Of a DNA stretch of 17,666 nt, positions 15,229 to 17,666 are shown in pieces. The first letter of the stretch is position 1. The number at the start of each line of letters is the position of its first letter. This stretch comes from OLB6 sp964525565 (lineage in GTDB: Bacteria; Bacteroidota; Ignavibacteria; Kapaibacteriales; Kapaibacteriaceae). A program made the translations under genes and the position numbers. The stretch covers positions 1-17,666 of the forward strand of contig CAZGHI010000048.1 of assembly GCA_964525565.1 (NCBI GenBank), read 5' to 3'. Below the pieces are notes generated by a model. The model searched no databases and was not told where the DNA came from. It was given only the letters and a program-made list of their open reading frames with translations.

Positions 15229-15938
15229 TGTTTGTTACTGGTGGGGCCAGAAGGATTGGTAAGGGGCTTGCCCATTCATTTGCACAGAAGGGGTGGGATG
15301 TTGGCATAGTATATCACTCGTCGAAGCAGGCAGCAGAAGACACCGTTTTTGATCTGCAATCGTTTGGAATCCGAGCAGCAGCAGTTGGTGCCGATGTTTC
15401 TGTACCTCAGCAACTCATGGATGCACTTGACAGTTTGCGTAACACTTTGGGTAACCCCGATGCCATTGTTAGTAATGCCGGTGTGTTTCCACCACAGAGA
15501 ACCGTAAGCGAGTTAACATTGCATGATGTTCAAAAAACACTTGACGTAAACACACTACCGCTCCTGACTATAGCGAAGTGGTATTCGATATGTCCCTCAG
15601 GCAGACTTATTGCAATTAGTTCGCTGGGTGCATTCGAAACATGGAAGGACAGGGTTGATTACAACCTAAGCAAGGCCGCACTCGTAAATTTGGTGTGTAG
15701 CCTTGCCCGCTCTCTTGCACCCTCGCACACTGTGAATTCTGTCGCCCCGGGAGCCATTGTGATAAACAGTGAACCATCGGATGCTGACAAGGAGCTGGCT
15801 AAGCTGGAGCGCATTCCCATGCAGAGGTACGGAACTCCAGACGATGTTTTTGATGCTGTGTGGTTCTTTGCCACCGCAACCCCATACATCACCGGTCAGA
15901 TAATAACCGTTGATGGAGGTTATCGCCTTGTACGGTAA
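15219..15938 (+). CDS. Short-chain dehydrogenase/reductase, pteridine-reductase-like
   Basis: A 239-residue classical-sized SDR using NAD(P)H. The N-terminal motif is TGGARRIG (7-14), with the Arg typical of pteridine reductases/FolM (TGxxxRxG). Other features are YHSSKQAAE (32-40), SNAG (85-88), Asn111, the catalytic Ser135/Tyr148/Lys152 (ISSLGAFE, YNLSKAAL), and the usual ending ITGQIITVDGGYR. The active site is complete. ATG 15219 overlaps the ygfZ stop by ten bases, so the two are translationally coupled; the TTG at 15195 is in-frame but would add eight residues before a normal N-terminus. Adjacency to the folate-binding YgfZ makes a pterin or folate substrate plausible, but a FabG-like oxoacyl reductase is also possible. 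Confidence 0.88.
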   Translation: MPVVFVTGGARRIGKGLAHSFAQKGWDVGIVYHSSKQAAEDTVFDLQSFGIRAAAVGADVSVPQQLMDALDSLRNTLGNPDAIVSNAGVFPPQRTVSELTLHDVQKTLDVNTLPLLTIAKWYSICPSGRLIAISSLGAFETWKDRVDYNLSKAALVNLVCSLARSLAPSHTVNSVAPGAIVINSEPSDADKELAKLERIPMQRYGTPDDVFDAVWFFATATPYITGQIITVDGGYRLVR

Positions 15939-15989
15939 CGGAGAATCTCCCTACATGTCGTTGCACTTGAACTAAATCCTTAAGAGCGT

Positions 15990-17666
15990 ATGAACAACCA
16001 CATTATCACAACTGGTATTCTTTGTTTTTTCATCGGTTTGGGGTCCGCCATAGCTGGCACGGTCAACCTTCTGCCAATTTCTCCGATGGCAGGAACGAAC
16101 CTGGTAATAGAATACAAAACTGGTCCGGCCGAATCAAACTGGACTCCACAGAATGAAACCTTTCACGGTGTTGTGCTCTGGTTCGAAGAAGGGACCGACC
16201 TTCCGATGGCAGAAGAGGTTCCGTTACGTTTCGATGGGAAACGGTGGACGGGGGAGTACACAATACCTAAGAACTGTGTATTCCTGATGGTAAAGATTGG
16301 TGATGGCAAGCGTTACGATAACAATGGTGAATTGTATTGGAATACTCTCGTGTACGACGCAGCGGGTAAACCCGTTCGTGGTGCTTCGATGAAGGCAGCA
16401 CAAAGCTGCCTCGGCCAACTTCCGTTGGAGTGCAGACGAAAGCAAGACTTAGATGAGGCACGAGATTTACTTATAGAAGAAACCAAGGCATATTCGAAGA
16501 ACATTGCAGCACAGGTTAATCTTATCCTTCTTGAAGGCGCCCATGGTGTGTATTCATCGGAAGAAGGCGCTACACGGTTGCGTAATCTGCTCCAACCCGG
16601 ATTGGTACCTGCAACGCCTGACGAAGCGTTGGCTGTTGCAGCAGGATTTCGCGCCATACAGGATGAAGCGGAAGCATCACGAGTGTTGCTGAACGCTTCA
16701 CAACGCTTTCCAAGGAGCAAAGTATCAGAGCAACTGGAACTGGAAGAGATTAGCAGAATCTCTAACATTGATGATTATGTAGGGCGAGTAGCTGCATTCA
16801 TTGAGTCATACCCACAAAGTCCTACTCGCACAAGCCTTATCGAATCTGTAGTAACAGCAACAACGAAGCAAGGATCGTTTGCTGCACTTATTCGGTTCCT
16901 GGAAAAAGTACCCGACATACCTGCATCGTTTTACTACCATTCGGTGAATTACATCGGAGCCCAGGATACGTTGCGCCCTCAAGCATATCGTTTTGTTGAA
17001 GCTGGTCTCGCTAGTGCAAGTAATCCCAAAACGCGAGTACAGTGGATTGGACCCTCGGAGTGGAATATCAAACAGAATACTGCTAAGAGTCAGCTTTATT
17101 TTGTTCGCGGTGCAATTCAACGAGCTGACGGTAAAATCAATGAGGCGATTGCATCGTTCAAAGAAAGTGTGCGCTTTGGTGGAAAGGAGACCGACAAAGG
17201 TGTGTTCGAGATGCTGATTACTGTACTCGAAGGTAATGGTAACGACCCTGATGTAATAACCTATGCTGAGCTGGCAATGACGAGTGGGGCAGCAACACCA
17301 ACAATCACCACCAGTTATGTGAATGCTCAGATGAGAAAGGGGATGGAACGTGAAGCTGCAAATGCACGGGTAACATCCCTGAAGGCAGTTGGACAGTCTG
17401 CCATGTACGAACGCATTGCAAAAGAAATGCTACACCAGCCCCTTGTTGATGGATTGTTTACAAGTCTGAGTGGAGATAAAACCAAGATATCAGACTGGAA
17501 AGGCAAGGTTGTAATTATTGATTATTGGGCTACGTGGTGCGGTCCATGCAGGAAGAGTTTTCCATCGCTGCAGAAATTGTATGAAAAGTACAAGGATAAC
17601 CCGAACGTTGTGTTTGCTGTTGTAAATGTTTGGGAGCGAGATGCCGACAGGATGCAGGTAGTTAGA
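15990..17666 (+). CDS. Secreted TlpA/ResA-like thioredoxin protein (3' truncated by window end)
   Basis: The frame is open from ATG 15990 to the window edge: 559 residues without a stop. It starts with a signal peptide (MNNH, then IITTGILCFFIGLGSAIAG). Residues about 20-130 look like a beta-rich N-terminal domain (HGVVLWFEEGTDLP, GEYTIPKNCVFLMVKIGDG). From about 150 to 470 it is mostly helical and repeat-like (for example YFVRGAIQRADGKINEAI resembles a TPR). A thioredoxin domain begins about residue 490 (SDWKGKVVIIDYWATWCGPCR), with redox cysteines Cys517 and Cys520 in WCGPC. TlpA/ResA proteins act outside the cytoplasm on disulphides, often in cytochrome c maturation. Position 15990 is 51 bases after the SDR stop on the same strand. 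The end of the thioredoxin fold (with its cis-Pro) lies beyond the window. Confidence 0.88.
   Translation, partial: MNNHIITTGILCFFIGLGSAIAGTVNLLPISPMAGTNLVIEYKTGPAESNWTPQNETFHGVVLWFEEGTDLPMAEEVPLRFDGKRWTGEYTIPKNCVFLMVKIGDGKRYDNNGELYWNTLVYDAAGKPVRGASMKAAQSCLGQLPLECRRKQDLDEARDLLIEETKAYSKNIAAQVNLILLEGAHGVYSSEEGATRLRNLLQPGLVPATPDEALAVAAGFRAIQDEAEASRVLLNASQRFPRSKVSEQLELEEISRISNIDDYVGRVAAFIESYPQSPTRTSLIESVVTATTKQGSFAALIRFLEKVPDIPASFYYHSVNYIGAQDTLRPQAYRFVEAGLASASNPKTRVQWIGPSEWNIKQNTAKSQLYFVRGAIQRADGKINEAIASFKESVRFGGKETDKGVFEMLITVLEGNGNDPDVITYAELAMTSGAATPTITTSYVNAQMRKGMEREAANARVTSLKAVGQSAMYERIAKEMLHQPLVDGLFTSLSGDKTKISDWKGKVVIIDYWATWCGPCRKSFPSLQKLYEKYKDNPNVVFAVVNVWERDADRMQVVR

Noticed and set aside
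15939..15989. GGAGAATCTCC as a terminator after the SDR
   Set aside because: The stem is only four bases and no T run follows.

Overview
This window looks like a metagenome-derived scaffold from a member of the FCB group (Bacteroidota/Ignavibacteria/Kapabacteria-like). Four things point there. Two predicted secreted proteins end in domains that resemble type IX secretion (T9SS) sorting tails. A soluble histidine kinase has the 'QLRAPVANI' style H-box common in Bacteroidota and is paired with a stand-alone receiver. Several promoters resemble the Bacteroidota-type TAnnTTTG element. The tRNAs lack an encoded CCA. Four runs of N (5795-5833, 6700-6744, 11524-11533, 15058-15067) are assembly gaps and affect the ends of five genes. 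No phylogenetic search was possible, so the lineage is an inference.

Layout. Positions 1-2047 (+) hold the 3' part of valS and a PcaF/PaaJ-like thiolase. Positions 2088-3785 (+) hold a promoter, a PAS-type cytoplasmic histidine kinase and its receiver partner, with overlapping stop and start. Positions 3815-6629 (+) hold a promoter, nuoF (with no other Complex I genes), nadD and an orphan sugar-ABC permease. Positions 6677-7605 (+) hold a promoter, a frameshifted bioY and a small unknown gene. Positions 7606-7978 are noncoding, with an imperfect inverted repeat and a 13-T tract. Positions 7979-9402 (+) hold a secreted protein with a T9SS-like tail, overlapping a small six-cysteine secreted protein. 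Positions 9419-9696 hold a bidirectional terminator, tRNA-Asp, tRNA-Ala and a tRNA promoter (tRNAs on -). Positions 9733-14190 (-) hold a probable operon of subtilisin-like T9SS-type protease, short-chain dehydrogenase and ABCB-type exporter. Positions 14215-15938 (+) hold ygfZ overlapping a pteridine-reductase-like SDR. From 15990 (+) to the window end runs a large secreted TlpA/ResA-like thioredoxin protein, cut off at the edge.

Most of this is housekeeping (translation, NAD synthesis, respiration, Fe-S maintenance) mixed with envelope functions. The most interesting parts are the small Cys/Gly/Pro-rich secreted protein coupled to a T9SS-tailed partner behind a poly-T promoter region, the structured noncoding stretch before it, the SDR with a Ser-to-Ala catalytic change, the YgfZ/pteridine-reductase-like pair, and a recurrent near-leaderless promoter arrangement. 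I did not find a CRISPR array, insertion sequence, phage gene or clear defence system.
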